Of a stretch of 64,000 nucleotides of DNA, positions 22,815 to 33,825 are shown piece after piece. Position 1 is the stretch's first letter. Each line of letters opens with the position of its first letter. Source of the stretch: Stramonita haemastoma (lineage: Eukaryota > Mollusca > Gastropoda > Neogastropoda > Muricidae); assembly GCA_030674155.1 (NCBI GenBank), contig CM060329.1, positions 18,735,211 through 18,799,210 on the forward strand. Direction: 5' to 3'. A program made the translations under genes and the position numbers. A model generated the notes under the pieces. That model was not told the origin of the DNA, did no database searches, and saw nothing but the letters and a program-made list of their open reading frames with translations.

Positions 22815-23065
22815 CTACCGTGATCTTCAATGACAGGCAGGGGACACCACCCACTTCATTTCCCCACAGTCTGCACTGATCCCCCACAGCACGCTAGGCC
22901 CTGCCAAGGGCAGATAATTATTTCCCTTGTCTCCCCTTGATGTACGTAAAACAAAAACCACAAAAATAACTCGAAGCTAAAAAAAAAAAAATCCGTGAGC
23001 ATCAGTGTCTGGAGATGAAACATTGCTTCATAGTAAATGGAGCTTTCTAAGTAGAATCTATTGAC
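22815..23065 (+). repeat. Dispersed repeat family D, copy 1
   Basis: CTTCAATGACAGGCAGGGG, CCACCCACTTCATTTCCCC and GCCAAGGGCAGATAATTATT followed by TCCCCTTGATGTACGT are nearly identical to 53490-53608. The 3' half (GTGTCTGGAG, TCTATTGACCTAAAT) is more diverged. No coding or tRNA head was seen. Confidence 0.8.
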
Positions 23066-23204
23066 CTAAATCAGGCAATGCAGAAGCTGCCTCCCCCTCC
23101 CCCTTTCCCTTCCAAGCAGCACTCAGATGAGGACAAGGACATTGAATTGCAGGGGACAGGCAAAACAAAACTGGTGTGAGTACAGAAAAGCTTAGAGAGT
23201 GAAT

Positions 23205-23577
23205 CAGTTGTCAAGAGGTAGTGTACCAAAATCTAGTAGCGCTGGTTCCATCCCCGTTTGAGCCTGAACTTTTCCTGCATCCACAAGACCTTGATTGGTG
23301 GTGTGGGTGTTAGTCTTTCAGATAAGACGATGATAAATCGATGTCCCGTGTGACGCACGCACTCAGTACACGTAAAAAACAACATAGCAACACGAGAGGT
23401 ATACTTGGCAATAAAGTGTACCACATGAAATAGAAATGCTACTCTCACATGATGACAAATACACACACAGACCAGATAATTAACACTAGATATGGGTGTC
23501 ACTGCCCTTGTGGAGACGGACTCTATCCGAGGAGAGCAGCCCGAATTTCACGAAGAGGTCCTGCTATACATTATGAC
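23205..23577 (+). mobile_element. SINE-2, full-length but diverged, ending in ACACT satellite
   Basis: A degenerate tRNA-like head (TTGTCAAGAGGTAGTG, B box GGTTCCATCCC at 23244) is followed by GTGTTAGTCTTTCAGATAAG, then CACGAGAGGTATACTTGGCA, and the conserved 3' block GGAGAGCAGCCCGAATTTCA (about 23534-23553). The same order is seen at 57503-57935 and, inverted, at 34245-33815. The terminal ACACTACA tail is continuous with the 600-bp array that follows. Confidence 0.75.
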
Positions 23578-24171
23578 ACACTACACTACACTACACTACA
23601 CTACACTACACTACACTACACTAACACTAAAATACACTACACAACACTGCAGTGCAGTGCACTGCACTGCACTGCACTGCACTACACTACATATCGTTAT
23701 GCTACACTACATGCATTGCATTGCACTACACTACATTACATTATACTACACTACGCTAAACTATACTACACCACATTACACTGCACTACACTACAATACA
23801 CTACACTACATAACGTTATGCTACACTACACTACACTGCACTGCACTGCACTACACTTCACAACATTACACTACACTACCCTACACTACACTACACTACA
23901 CTTCACTAAAACTACACTACACACTACACTACACTATACTACACTACACTACACTACACTATACTACACTATACTACACCACACTACACTACACTACACT
24001 ACATTACACTACACTACACCCACACTACACTACACTTCACTAACTACACTACACTACACTACACTACACTACACTACACCACACCACACCACACTACACT
24101 ACACTACACTACACTACACTACACTACACTACACTACACTACACTACACTACACTACACTACACTACACTA
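23577..24171. repeat. ACACT/TACAC pentanucleotide satellite array
   Basis: About 600 bp of CACTA units with blocks of CACTG (23645-23690, 23840-23852). It holds a 24-bp perfect palindrome (23648-23671) where unit orientation flips, and a larger repeat of about 119 bp marked by CGTTATGCTACACTAC at 23695 and 23814. The last 80 bp (24092-24171) are pure. Tyr/Thr/Leu/His frames are artefacts of the five-base unit. Confidence 0.95.
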
Positions 24172-24269
24172 CGCGTATATACTAAACAACAACAATGACG
24201 AAAACAACACAACTTCTCATCACGACGGAAAACATACCGGTGCACGGTACTTTTGCTTAAATGAGGTTA

Positions 24270-24440
24270 ACATGCAAAATCAGGATGACAGTCTGAGAGA
24301 AAGATGTCTGGGAGGAGGAAGATCACAGAGCTTGCTGATATCATAATGGACAGCTTCCCACAGAGGATAAGTCTGGTGTGACTTTTTCCGGCCAGTCTTT
24401 TGATATCAGCCAATCTCTGTGATGTTGTTTGATGCCTCTG
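24270..24440 (+). repeat. Dispersed repeat family F, copy 1
   Basis: Words in order: GATGTCTGGGAGGAGGAAGA, GATAAGTCTGGTGTGACTTT, TTCCGGCCAGTCTTTTGATA, TCAGCCAATCTCTGTGATGTT. The layout is shared with 48320-48520, and the last block (TGATGTCAGCC-x-TCTTTGATGTTT-like) also with 36990-37060 and 61180-61215. Nature unknown. Confidence 0.45.
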
Positions 24441-24533
24441 CAAGTCACAAATTTGATTTGGGAATGTAAGGTTACTTCTTCGTGTAGTGACGTAATATAT
24501 GATGTAGCTGAAATCCAGAACTCTGTATGTTGG

Positions 24534-24715
<182 letters not shown>

Positions 24716-24716
<1 letters not shown>

Positions 24717-25045
24717 TCTCATTTTACGTCTCTTCACAAAATGTCATATTACGCATGGAAAGGGCAGGAGTGAAAGGAATGGGTGTCTGGGGGTGAGGTA
24801 AGGTGTTAACTGACTACATCAACAATAAAACGTCAGAAAATAACAAATCTGAAGTAGTTCTTAAGTACAGAATCATGAAAATCCTAATTTCTAACAGAAT
24901 ATAACAAACGAACAATGAAAACTATATTTGTAACTAACACAGCAAGCAAAGTTCAATCCACAAAAGGATAATGTATTTAAAGTCCATAACAACCATGATC
25001 ATGAACCAATTAGACTGTGCAATAACCTTTGAAAAATCACTCGGG
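24716..25045. other. AT-rich spacer, nothing recognised
   Basis: No repeat recurring in the window and no open frame of note. Confidence 0.4.
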
Positions 25046-25168
25046 CACGCGCGTACGTGAGTGTGTTCGTGTGTGTGTGCGTGTGTATGTGTGTATGTGT
25101 GTCTGCGAACGTGTGTGTGCGTGTGTATGTGTGTGTGTGTGCGCGCGCACGCATTTGTGCGTGCGTGC

Positions 25169-25219
<51 letters not shown>

Positions 25220-25254
25220 TGTGTGTGTGTGTGTGGTGTGTGTGTGTGTGTTTT
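25045..25254. repeat. GT/GC-rich array
   Basis: GTGTGC and GTAT variants (25055-25170), then purer GT with three GTGGTG-type breaks to 25254. Confidence 0.95.
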
Positions 25255-25320
25255 GAAAGTCGAAATCAATGTCAAAATTTCATTTTCAGATGGTACATTT
25301 AATAAGCAATGATTTGCTTT
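25255..25320 (-). mobile_element. Retroposon 3' tail, family I copy 2
   Basis: On the minus strand: CATTGCTTATTAAATGTACC, ATCTGAAAATGAAATTTTGA, then ACA/GA and the CA array. It matches the last 60 bp of copies 1 and 3 and abuts the GT/CA array directly at its 3' end. Confidence 0.55.
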
Positions 25321-25359
25321 TTAAAAAAAAATTAAGCCATCCATTCAGGAAAAAAAATG

Positions 25360-25446
25360 CGTGTATTTGAGTGTGTGTGCGTGCGCGCGCACGTATGTGT
25401 ATGTATGTGCGTGCGTGCGTGCGAGTGTGTGTGTGTCTTTGTGTAA

Positions 25447-25512
<66 letters not shown>

Positions 25513-25985
25513 GTGTGTGTTGCGTGTACGTGCGTGTATGCGCGAACGCAGGCGGCGTGCACATGGGGTTATACTTAACAGCTTTGCAAAAACTACATTT
25601 TAGTTGAGAATGCAGAATGAACTCTCTTATTACATACTAGTATGTTTAAGAACAAACTTTCGTTTTAAAGTACATACTTTTGTGTGTGTGGGTGTGTGCG
25701 TGCGCGCGCACGAGTGTGTGTGTGTGTGTGTGTGGGGGGGGGGGGTGCGTGTGTGTGTATGTGCGCGCGCACGCGTGTGTGTGTGTGTGTGTGTCTGTGT
25801 GTGTGTGTGTGCGCGTGCGCGCGCACATTATGTGTATGTGTGTGCGTACGTGTATGTGTATGTGCGTGTGTGTGTGTGAGCGCGCACGCGCCTTAGTGTT
25901 TGTGCGTTCGTGTGTGTGCGAGTGAGTGAGTGAGTGAGTGAGTGAGTGGTGAGTGAGTGTGTGTGTATGTATGTGTGTGTGTGTG
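25360..25985. repeat. GT/CG-rich simple sequence, three blocks
   Basis: GT/GCGC at 25360-25545, a 130-bp gap (25550-25677), then GT with GCGCGC tracts and a G12-type run (25733-25745) at 25678-25920. GTGA repeats at 25918-25960 and GT follow, to 25985. Confidence 0.95.
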
Positions 25986-26312
<327 letters not shown>

Positions 26313-26575
26313 ATTGCTCAGTGTCAAGACTATACATCCACACACACAGTCACACCAGCAAGACTAAAACCACACGGCTCACAATGAATTTTGTCAAGGC
26401 AACTTCTTTAATAGCATAAACAGCAGTAAAACACACAGGCGCTCGTAAAAACGGTCAACAACATTAAAAAAAAACCCGGAAAGTCTGGTAAAAAGAAGTG
26501 GATAGATATGTGGGTGTAAAAGTGGGAAAATTATCATTTAAAACTGAGTGTATGGCGTATAACAAGTGTGTGAAT

Positions 26576-26726
<151 letters not shown>

Positions 26727-26829
26727 GCAGCATTCAAATCATGAAAAGAAGAATAGATCAGTTGTATTATTGCAGTTGAAATATTGCACTTTCTAAAGAG
26801 CGAACAAGCATAATTCAACATTTCACTCC

Positions 26830-26930
26830 AAAAGTCGGAATGCAGATACCAAAATACTGAGAGCAAAAACGGTTACATACGTAAAAAATCTCACCGTTTT
26901 TTGTGAACCTCAGAACACTTCCTGAGGAAC
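26830..26930 (+). repeat. Dispersed repeat family G, copy 2
   Basis: AGTCGGAATGCAG, AAAAACGGTTACATACG, AAATCTCACCG, TGTGAACCTCAG and CCTGAGGAAC, in family order. Confidence 0.6.
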
Positions 26931-27582
26931 AGAACACACATCACCTCACCACCACCACCACAAAACAACAGCAACAAGAACAACACAAAATGCAACAAAT
27001 CATTTCACTTTAAATGACATTTTCTTCACGGGTGAATTGAAGGACAGGCAATAATTATGAAAACTTGATAAACTTTCACTACGTTAGTAAGTCCTTTTGT
27101 ACGTTTTTTTCGTGAATGATCAAAGTGAACACACTGGTTAAAATTCTCATTTTTTTGTAAAATCTCCACAATTTGTATTTATGTACGACTAAAGAAGAAA
27201 AAAAAATCTGTGTCATTCACATAATAATGCTATTCACATGAAAAACAAAGAGGTCAGTATGTTACAGACTTGCATCAGTAAAACACATGACGGATTTGTT
27301 CTTCAGTTTACACCCTGTATCAACGTGGTAAACCATCTCCATCATTTTGATATGTTCAGGTTCCCATGAAAAATCATATGATGGTCTGCTAGAAAAAAAA
27401 AGCCAGATTGGGATATCGATATTAGCGCCAACCCTCAACTTATAACTGAAAATGATCATGCATTCATCACTAGCCATGTTCCTCCTTCTTCGCTCCTTCC
27501 TTCCTTTGCCTTTACTTCCTTCCTCCCATACAGTCCATTCACGGGACCACAGCACAATCATTACACAATTACAACCATACCG

Positions 27583-27583
<1 letters not shown>
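26930..27583. other. AT-rich spacer, nothing recognised
   Basis: A short CAC/CAA tract at 26945-26985. A 131-codon minus frame (27657-27262) begins inside the CA array and has no recognisable domain. Confidence 0.35.

Positions 27584-27661
<78 letters not shown>
27584..27661. repeat. Pure CA array
   Basis: 78 bp of uninterrupted CA. Confidence 0.98.
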
Positions 27662-27662
<1 letters not shown>

Positions 27663-28539
27663 TTTAGATACATAAAACAGATATGTAGAAAATAAAAGAA
27701 AACACCGGACTCAGAAATACAATCTCTCAATTTAAAAAAGCGTTTGAATATTATACAACATATGGGCAGTAAAAAATAAACAGCGAAAATGAAGATCTAT
27801 GCTGCCAGTTTGATCCAAATCATGACTGAACATTTCTGGTGTAAATTGAATTCTAACAGACCAGATCAAATGTCAATACTGTTCAGGTATCTGTCAGATT
27901 GTCAAAATGAAAGAAAAAAAGGACAATAAACGAAAGACAAAAGAGCAAACCGTGCCGTCAATGAAACGATAAAATTTGCAACATTTTTCCAAATCAATTA
28001 CTTTCAGCCCCTACATTTTACGAAAATGGCAATTCTGCTTCCAAACTGGTCCATCCCCCTCAAAAAATCTCAATGATTCCATCTGACAGTGAACAACAAA
28101 TAATCAAACAAAACCACGGTATAATTTGTCCAAAACTAGAAATTAATGATCTGTCTGCTGGAATAAAGATTGTTTTTTCATGTTCATTTATCACACTGCG
28201 TTCAACCTTCTGCCACTCTGCCAAGCAACACAAAGTCTAGCTGCTGACCACTGGAATCGTAGGGACTTATGTGATAAATAATTCACTTCTTAAAGACAGC
28301 CAGCAGAACTATTTTGAAAACCAGAGAAATAAATTGTAAGCATCGCTATTCACACATAAAATCATGACACCAACTTTCAAATACAGGTTGCACAGACTAA
28401 TGAGCACAGTTAACACTGAGTAAGAAGGCTCAGTGAAAAATAGTTTCTTCTTGAAATATCTACGTAATACAAGTAAATAAACAAGAATAACATGGATCAA
28501 ATAAATGCAAATGACCACACTCAAAAGAATTCGTAACTC
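27662..28539. other. AT-rich unique sequence
   Basis: No repeats recognised. It could be 3' UTR or intron of the candidate minus-strand transcript described at 28540-30096, but no AATAAA signal in a convincing position was found on the minus strand. Confidence 0.3.
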
Positions 28540-28937
28540 TTAAGCACAAGAGCCATGTGCCGAAGACCCTTGACGCACACTGGGTCAGATCAACTGGAAG
28601 CAAGGCACTACACAGGTTAAATAATCAATGCTGGTCCAACAACTCAAAAACATATAGAACGCCTTCAAATTTCGAAGTCATCATTGTTCTTTTCGCCAGC
28701 TCTGAAAGGACTAAGTCAGGCTGGACAGTTATGGTGAAAGAGAGTGGTGGGTGCGGCCATAGAGGAGGAGACTGGTGACATCATCTTGGTCATGAAGACG
28801 TCACAGTGTGACGTCAAGTCTCGTGACGCTCCCGCCATGCTGGTCTCAGGCTCCTCAGAAAAGGGCAGCTGTTTGGCTGGCGTGCTTCCCATCTTCGTTG
28901 GTATTGGCTGGAATGCTTTCGTGGTTCAGATGCAATT
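28540..28937 (-). other. Putative second exon of an unrecognised minus-strand transcript
   Basis: The minus strand at 28950-28938 reads a pyrimidine run followed by CCCCTCAG, a good splice acceptor, then AATTGCATCTG. The segment is clearly richer in G+C than its flanks. It holds an ATG at 28892 in a favourable context (A at -3, G at +4) opening a 58-codon frame that begins MGSTPAKQLPFSEEPETS and ends near 28716. A competing 65-codon plus-strand frame (28744-28941) covers the same bases. The product is not recognised. The 3' boundary is arbitrary. Confidence 0.3.
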
Positions 28938-29245
28938 CTGAGGGGAAAAAAAGTTGACTATGACGACAAAATTCATAAACATAATTATAAGAAATACAAT
29001 TGCTAATTAATAAATTCATAATAAATAGAGTTAAAACATACAACATTGTTTGCTGGAAATTAAAACAAAACTTTTTTCGACAAAACATTATTTGCTGGAA
29101 ATAACAGAAAATATTGTTAGAAATCAGTTTTGAGGGCATGTGGCCTGGCATGCGAGTAAATATTTCAGTCTGCTGATTTATTGAAAATAACTAGTGTGGG
29201 CAAGCTGCAATGCAGAAATTTGTTTATGAAAGTTTTGCTGTTGGA

Positions 29246-29246
<1 letters not shown>

Positions 29247-29316
<70 letters not shown>
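29247..29316. repeat. Pure GT array
   Basis: 70 bp of GT, inside the putative intron 28938-29748. Confidence 0.98.
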
Positions 29317-29317
<1 letters not shown>

Positions 29318-29748
29318 TTTTATTTTTTTCTTTATTTTTGTTTTTACTGGAAACAATTTGAAACTCACCACAACTACTGTCATTACTGTGTTTTCAGCTG
29401 CTGATGCCAAACAAACAAAACTTCCACACTAAAAACTTATAAGAAGAATCAGTTTTCCCAAGGTTTGCAAAAAATATATCAAAACACTACTTTCCGAGGC
29501 TTTCAGAAAAGCTAAGCACAAAAAAAAACCACCTTGAAAAACTTAGAAGTTTTACATGTTAGTGTGATATTTTCAGTGTAATATCTATTCACACCTAGTG
29601 ATTTAGGAAAAAGAAAAAATCCGAACAACCCAATTACTGAAAACAATTTGTGAATCAATACTACAAGATAGTGCACCATTTAAAAAGTAGAGGCAGAAAA
29701 CACACGACTCTATACTGAATATCTCAAATTTAAACTTGAGTTACTTAC

Positions 29749-30096
29749 CAGTTCAGGACTGGAAAGAAGCGACAAATAGCGGACAATGCACCTTCCTCTG
29801 CCAAACTGTCGTCTGCTGCTTTTGCAGAATGATACTCCAGGCTTCTCGACTTCTAGGTTTATATAGTGCCCTGACATAGCTGAATTCCGGCATTCAAAAG
29901 TGTCACGTGTGCAGATAAATTTAGTAGTGATGACAAGTTGAACTGTCCGGATTTCCCGATGTTCGTAGCCAGATGGAAATGGCTTCATTGTGCTTTGCGC
30001 AAAATCTGCGTAGATGCCATTCTGAATGAAAACTGACAAAAACAACTGACTCCGTAACTGATATAGAAATGACGATTTCGTTCCTTTAATAATCAT
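29749..30096 (-). other. Putative first exon, unrecognised, with canonical splice donor
   Basis: The minus strand stays open from an ATG at 30096 to a consensus donor CTG|GTAAGT (exon end 29749). The peptide contains KPFPSGYEHREIRTVQL and KSSRRQFGRGRCIVRY; I recognise no domain. Joined to the acceptor at 28938, the frame would add only three codons (N-C-I) before a stop, giving a protein of about 119 residues; or the exon is 5' UTR and translation starts in exon 2. Immediately upstream on this strand is a GA array (30207-30113). Clean splice signals and absence of repeats are the only support. Confidence 0.3.
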
Positions 30097-30112
30097 GGGT
30101 TTTCACAGTGGA

Positions 30113-30115
30113 CCT

Positions 30116-30185
<70 letters not shown>

Positions 30186-30207
30186 TCTCTCTCTCTCTTT
30201 CTCTCTC
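30113..30207. repeat. CT array (left flank of SINE-1)
   Basis: About 95 bp of CT with three single-base breaks. It resumes at 30556 on the other side of the SINE-1 copy. Confidence 0.95.
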
Positions 30208-30553
30208 GGATAGCCTAGTGGTCAGAACATTGCGCTGACAATTTGAAGACCCGGGTTCGAGTCCGGTCGAGGAGATTTTTCTCCTGGGGTTAACATCAGT
30301 ACTGACTCCACTCTCCCCACAAGTCCTTCGGATAAAACTTTAAACCAAGGCCCCGTGTGCGAACGCACGCAGAACATCTTGCGCACACGTTAAATCCTGC
30401 TCCACTTTTCGTAAGAGTAGGCCATCGTGTGCCGGTGGGAACAGATGACATTTACAAAACTGCATACACACGGGGACTGGATGTAAAACAGCACAAGAGT
30501 GCTTATCCCATTATCCTCGATATCAAAGAATAAATCATAAATAAAGAATAAAT

Positions 30554-30556
<3 letters not shown>
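30208..30556 (+). mobile_element. SINE-1, full length, best copy in window
   Basis: A box TAGCCTAGTGG (30211-30221) and B box GGTTCGAGTCC (30254-30264), then the body with CATCAGTACTGACTCC, CCCCGTGTGCGAACGCACGC and AAGAGTAGGCCATCGTGTG. The 3' tail is GGGGACTGGATGTAAAA with the stem-loop AGCAC-AAGA-GTGCT, followed by ATTATCCTCGATAT and an AATAAA-type A-rich end. Both flanks are CT arrays, so the insertion seems to be within a pre-existing CT array; a target duplication cannot be told from the array. Confidence 0.92.
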
Positions 30557-30639
<83 letters not shown>

Positions 30640-30780
30640 GTGTGCGCTGCATGCATGTGCATGTACGCACGTGCTTGCATGCGTGCGTGCGTGAGTGCGT
30701 GTGTGTGTGTGTTGCGCGCGTGCGTGCGTGCGTATATGTGTGTGTGCGCGCGCGCGTGCGTGTGTGTGTATGTGCGTATT
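30556..30780. repeat. CT array then GT/CG array
   Basis: CT (30556-30638) passes into TGCATGTGCG, GCGT and GT repeats with a GCGCGCGC tract (30640-30780). Confidence 0.95.
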
Positions 30781-30807
30781 CTTACTGTATTGTGTGCCAC
30801 TTTCCAC

Positions 30808-30852
30808 CACAGCAGATTTCTCAGCCTGCGTGGTGAAATTTGGCGGACTACA
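30808..30852 (-). mobile_element. Short SINE-2 3'-end fragment
   Basis: CACAGCAGATTTCTCAGCC followed by GTGAAATTTGGC corresponds, inverted, to the conserved SINE-2 end also seen at 33832-33852 and 33255-33282. Only about 40 bp. Confidence 0.4.
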
Positions 30853-30854
30853 TC

Positions 30855-31720
30855 CAGGGCAAGAGACGTACGTCACTGACGCCAATATGCAGCACCACTC
30901 TGTTTTCCCTTCCTGCAGCTCTGCCGTGTTTCTTTCCCAATAAAAACGGTCTTTTAATAATGTTGACAAAGGACATTTGTAATTTCATAGCGTCTTTAAA
31001 CCTGTGCTAAATATATTTTGAGCATGCCAGGGTTCATCGTATCATCCACTCATGATAAAATAGTAGCTGGGTTTTTTTTTTTTAAGTTTCGACTTGACAC
31101 AGGAATCGAACCTTTCGACCTTGCCCTTCTCAGACCAGAAAACTCTTTTAGGGCAATGTGCATTGACGTAAATGCACGCTTTTGCGTCAGTAGTCACTGT
31201 TATTGTTATTATTGATGATAATAATGACATGTCATGTTGCTGCTACTAGGGTTAACCTTTTCTTGTTTTGTGACGCACTTGTTCGGAAATTCCCGCAAAA
31301 TAAGAGTCTGACTGACTTCAGCGTTAAGCACCCAGCAATCAGAAGAAATGGATACCACGTTCACTTTACATCAGTAGCCACTTTATCACACAATAGATGC
31401 ACAGAGGGGATGGGAGTAAACAAACTACTTGTGACCTACGTCAGAAGTGCTGGGAGGTGGGTAGGAATAAAGTGGGAGAGATAACACAGCTTTTTTTCTG
31501 GAAAATTATTATCAGTCTAGTCTGTTGTTGTGTGCTCCAATTTCGTTGACTGAATATAGATATTGAACATGCACGGGTTTTTTTTTTCAATTGTAGTTGA
31601 TTTCACTTTGAAGCTCCGTTCAAACAAAACTGATACGCAAAAATGCACACACGCTCACGCTTGCACGCTAAGCACGCACGCACACACATGCGCGCGCACA
31701 ACACAGACACGCTTTTTCGC
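30855..31720. other. Spacer, nothing firm
   Basis: A lone B-box-like word (minus strand GGTTCGATTCC, about 31108-31098) has no convincing A box at the right distance. CG/CA-rich simple sequence starts near 31640. Confidence 0.35.
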
Positions 31721-31721
31721 G

Positions 31722-31900
31722 CACACATTAAAACCTGTTCCGTTTTTCATAAGAGAAGGCCAATGTGTGCCGGTAAGAACTGAGGACAAAATTTACAAAA
31801 CAGCATACACACGGGTACAAGATGTAAAAAACAACAACACACAAATGCGTGTTCTATCATGCTCAACATAAAAGAATAGGTAAATGAATAAAAAGATGAA
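31722..31900 (+). mobile_element. SINE-1, 5'-truncated
   Basis: Begins with GCGCACACATTAAAACCTG, then AAGAGAAGGCCAATGTGTG, AAAACAGCATACACACGG and an AATA-rich tail. The GGACTGGATG motif and stem-loop are degraded (GGTACAAGATG). No head. Confidence 0.75.
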
Positions 31901-32030
31901 TATGTCCCCTATCCTCCAACTCTATTCCTTATCTGTCGCCTGTGAACAACAACAGAGGTGAACAGAACATAAATTATTGCCATTAAAGCTTACACGGCTT
32001 ATGGACACAAGAAAACAAGTTGATGAGTGA

Positions 32031-32032
<2 letters not shown>

Positions 32033-32093
<61 letters not shown>

Positions 32094-32174
32094 TGGCGCG
32101 TTGTGTGTATGTATGTGTGTGTTTGTTGTGTGTGTGTATGTATGTGTGTGCTTGATGTGTGTGTGTGTTGTGTA

Positions 32175-32250
<76 letters not shown>

Positions 32251-32265
32251 GTGTAAGTGTGTGTA
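32033..32265. repeat. GT arrays
   Basis: GT (32033-32086), GTAT/GTTG variants (32087-32175), then pure GT to about 32250. Confidence 0.95.
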
Positions 32266-32319
32266 AGTGTGATATCTTCAGTTGAACGTCTATTCACATT
32301 TAGTGATTTCAGACGTATG

Positions 32320-32388
32320 CGTAAGTGTGTTTGCGCTTGTGTGTATGAGTTTGTCTCTGTGTGTGTGCGTGTTGTCGTGTGTGTGTGT

Positions 32389-32429
<41 letters not shown>

Positions 32430-32450
32430 TGCGTGCACGCACGCACATTG
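32320..32450. repeat. GT array
   Basis: Interrupted GT, purest at 32391-32428. Confidence 0.9.
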
Positions 32451-32649
32451 TGTGTGAGGGTCCACTTTTCATCAATTCAGTGGTAGCCATTATTGTTGAC
32501 TGTCAGTGCGAGACTGACAGTTCTAAATACACACAGACCCCTACGTGAAAAAGTTGATTATCTGTTAGGTAGTATTTTGCAACAGAAACTAAGAAAAAGA
32601 AAAGAGAGAAAAAGAGCACAACCAATTCAAGGCACACACCCTTTTGAAT

Positions 32650-32826
<177 letters not shown>

Positions 32827-33077
32827 TAATTATAAAAATACACATGTGACAGGGTCTTAGATCATGTCCAAAATCAGATGGGCTTGACGGTAGGAAATAA
32901 TCGGAAATTTCCGCTAGGATGTCGCTCTACTACAATCATAGCAGCAACAGTAGGAAATTCCGATGCCGTGTCATGTTTGATTCATATCGTAACAACAGCA
33001 TTCATATTTTCAAGTGGTTGCTACTTAAATAGCGGATGTTGCGTCAAACTCCCAGACCAACCGATCCCAGCAGTGTA
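32827..33077. other. Spacer, nothing recognised
   Basis: A 66-codon frame at 32878-33078 runs into the SINE-2 copy and is not convincing. The words GTAGGAAAT-x-TCGGAAATTTCC and GTAGGAAATTCC recur within 60 bp. Confidence 0.35.
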
Positions 33078-33300
33078 ACAGACATACACATCATTATAAA
33101 CCCACGGCAACATGAGGGATGTCCCTGACAAAATTCTGTAGAAAAAAGCCACTCATAGGAAACACAAATAGTTGCAGACAAGAAAAAAAATAAAAAATAA
33201 TAATAACGGGTGGTGCTGCAATTGTGGCGACGCGCTCTTCCCGGGGAGGGATGCCCAAATTTCACGCAGAGAAATCTGCTGTGACATAAAGGGGTATAGA
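33078..33300 (+). mobile_element. SINE-2, 5'-truncated
   Basis: Has AAACCCACGGCAACATGAGG, CTGACAAAATTCTGTAGAAA, AAGCCACTCATAGGAAACAC, GTGGCGACGCGCTCTTCCC and AAATTTCACGCAGAGAAATC. All are found in the same order, inverted, in 34047-33832. Confidence 0.8.
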
Positions 33301-33344
33301 ATGAATTTTAAAAAAATCTATTTAAATTCTTTTATAACCAGGAC

Positions 33345-33530
33345 GCTATTTTACATCCAATCACCGTGGGCTGTGGTTTTGAAAATGCTGTCACCCGTTC
33401 CCACCGGCACACAATGGCCTACTCTTTCGAAAAGCGGAACAGGTTTTAACGTGTGAGCAAGATGATCTGCTTGCCTTCGCACACGGGACCTCGGTTTATA
33501 GTCTCATCTGAAGAATTTCGTGTATCCACT
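33345..33530 (-). mobile_element. SINE-1, head missing
   Basis: Inverted SINE-1 body: TTACATCCAATCACCGTG (tail side), GTTCCCACCGGCACACAATG, CCTACTCTTTCGAAAAGCG, CCTCGGTTTATAGTCTCATC. The tRNA-like head is absent and the far tail is cut. Confidence 0.8.
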
Positions 33531-33554
33531 GGTGTGTGCACCGATCTCTCACAC

Positions 33555-33700
33555 GCTAGTTCCCTTGTCTCCTCTTGATGTAGGTCAGGCAGGTGATGAA
33601 GGATCAAAGTCCTTGACCTGCCAGTGTCCATACAGGTAGGAGGCAGATGTACACCACTTCACGGAGAATAAGGCTGTAAACTAAAATCCGTCATCACGCA
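33555..33700 (+). repeat. Dispersed repeat family D, copy 2 (diverged)
   Basis: TTCCCTTGTCTCCTCTTGAT, GATCAAAGTCCTTGACCTGC and AACTAAAATCCG follow family D order. It lies directly against the SINE-1 fragment. Confidence 0.55.
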
Positions 33701-33714
33701 AAATGCAATATAGA

Positions 33715-33825
33715 AGATTTATTTATTATTTATTTATTTATTTACATTTATTTACTTATTTATCTATTTATTCTTTCATTTGCTTGTTTGTTTATTCATC
33801 TATTTATTTATTTATTTATATTACA
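33715..33825. repeat. TTTA array
   Basis: ATTT/TTTA repeats. In the orientation of the following SINE-2 (minus) this is its AAATAAAT tail. Confidence 0.9.

Noticed and set aside
23577..24171. Possible CRISPR-like array (also considered for 44805-46205 and 40444-41070)
   Set aside because: There are no unique spacers between repeats and the DNA is clearly eukaryotic; these are plain tandem arrays.
23449..24198. 249-codon frame of Tyr-Thr-Thr-Leu-His repeats
   Set aside because: Product of the 5-bp ACACT unit, open in more than one frame, and begins inside a SINE-2 copy.
31090..31115. Isolated B-box GGTTCGATTCC on the minus strand
   Set aside because: No A box at a suitable distance and no SINE body; an 11-bp match can occur by chance.
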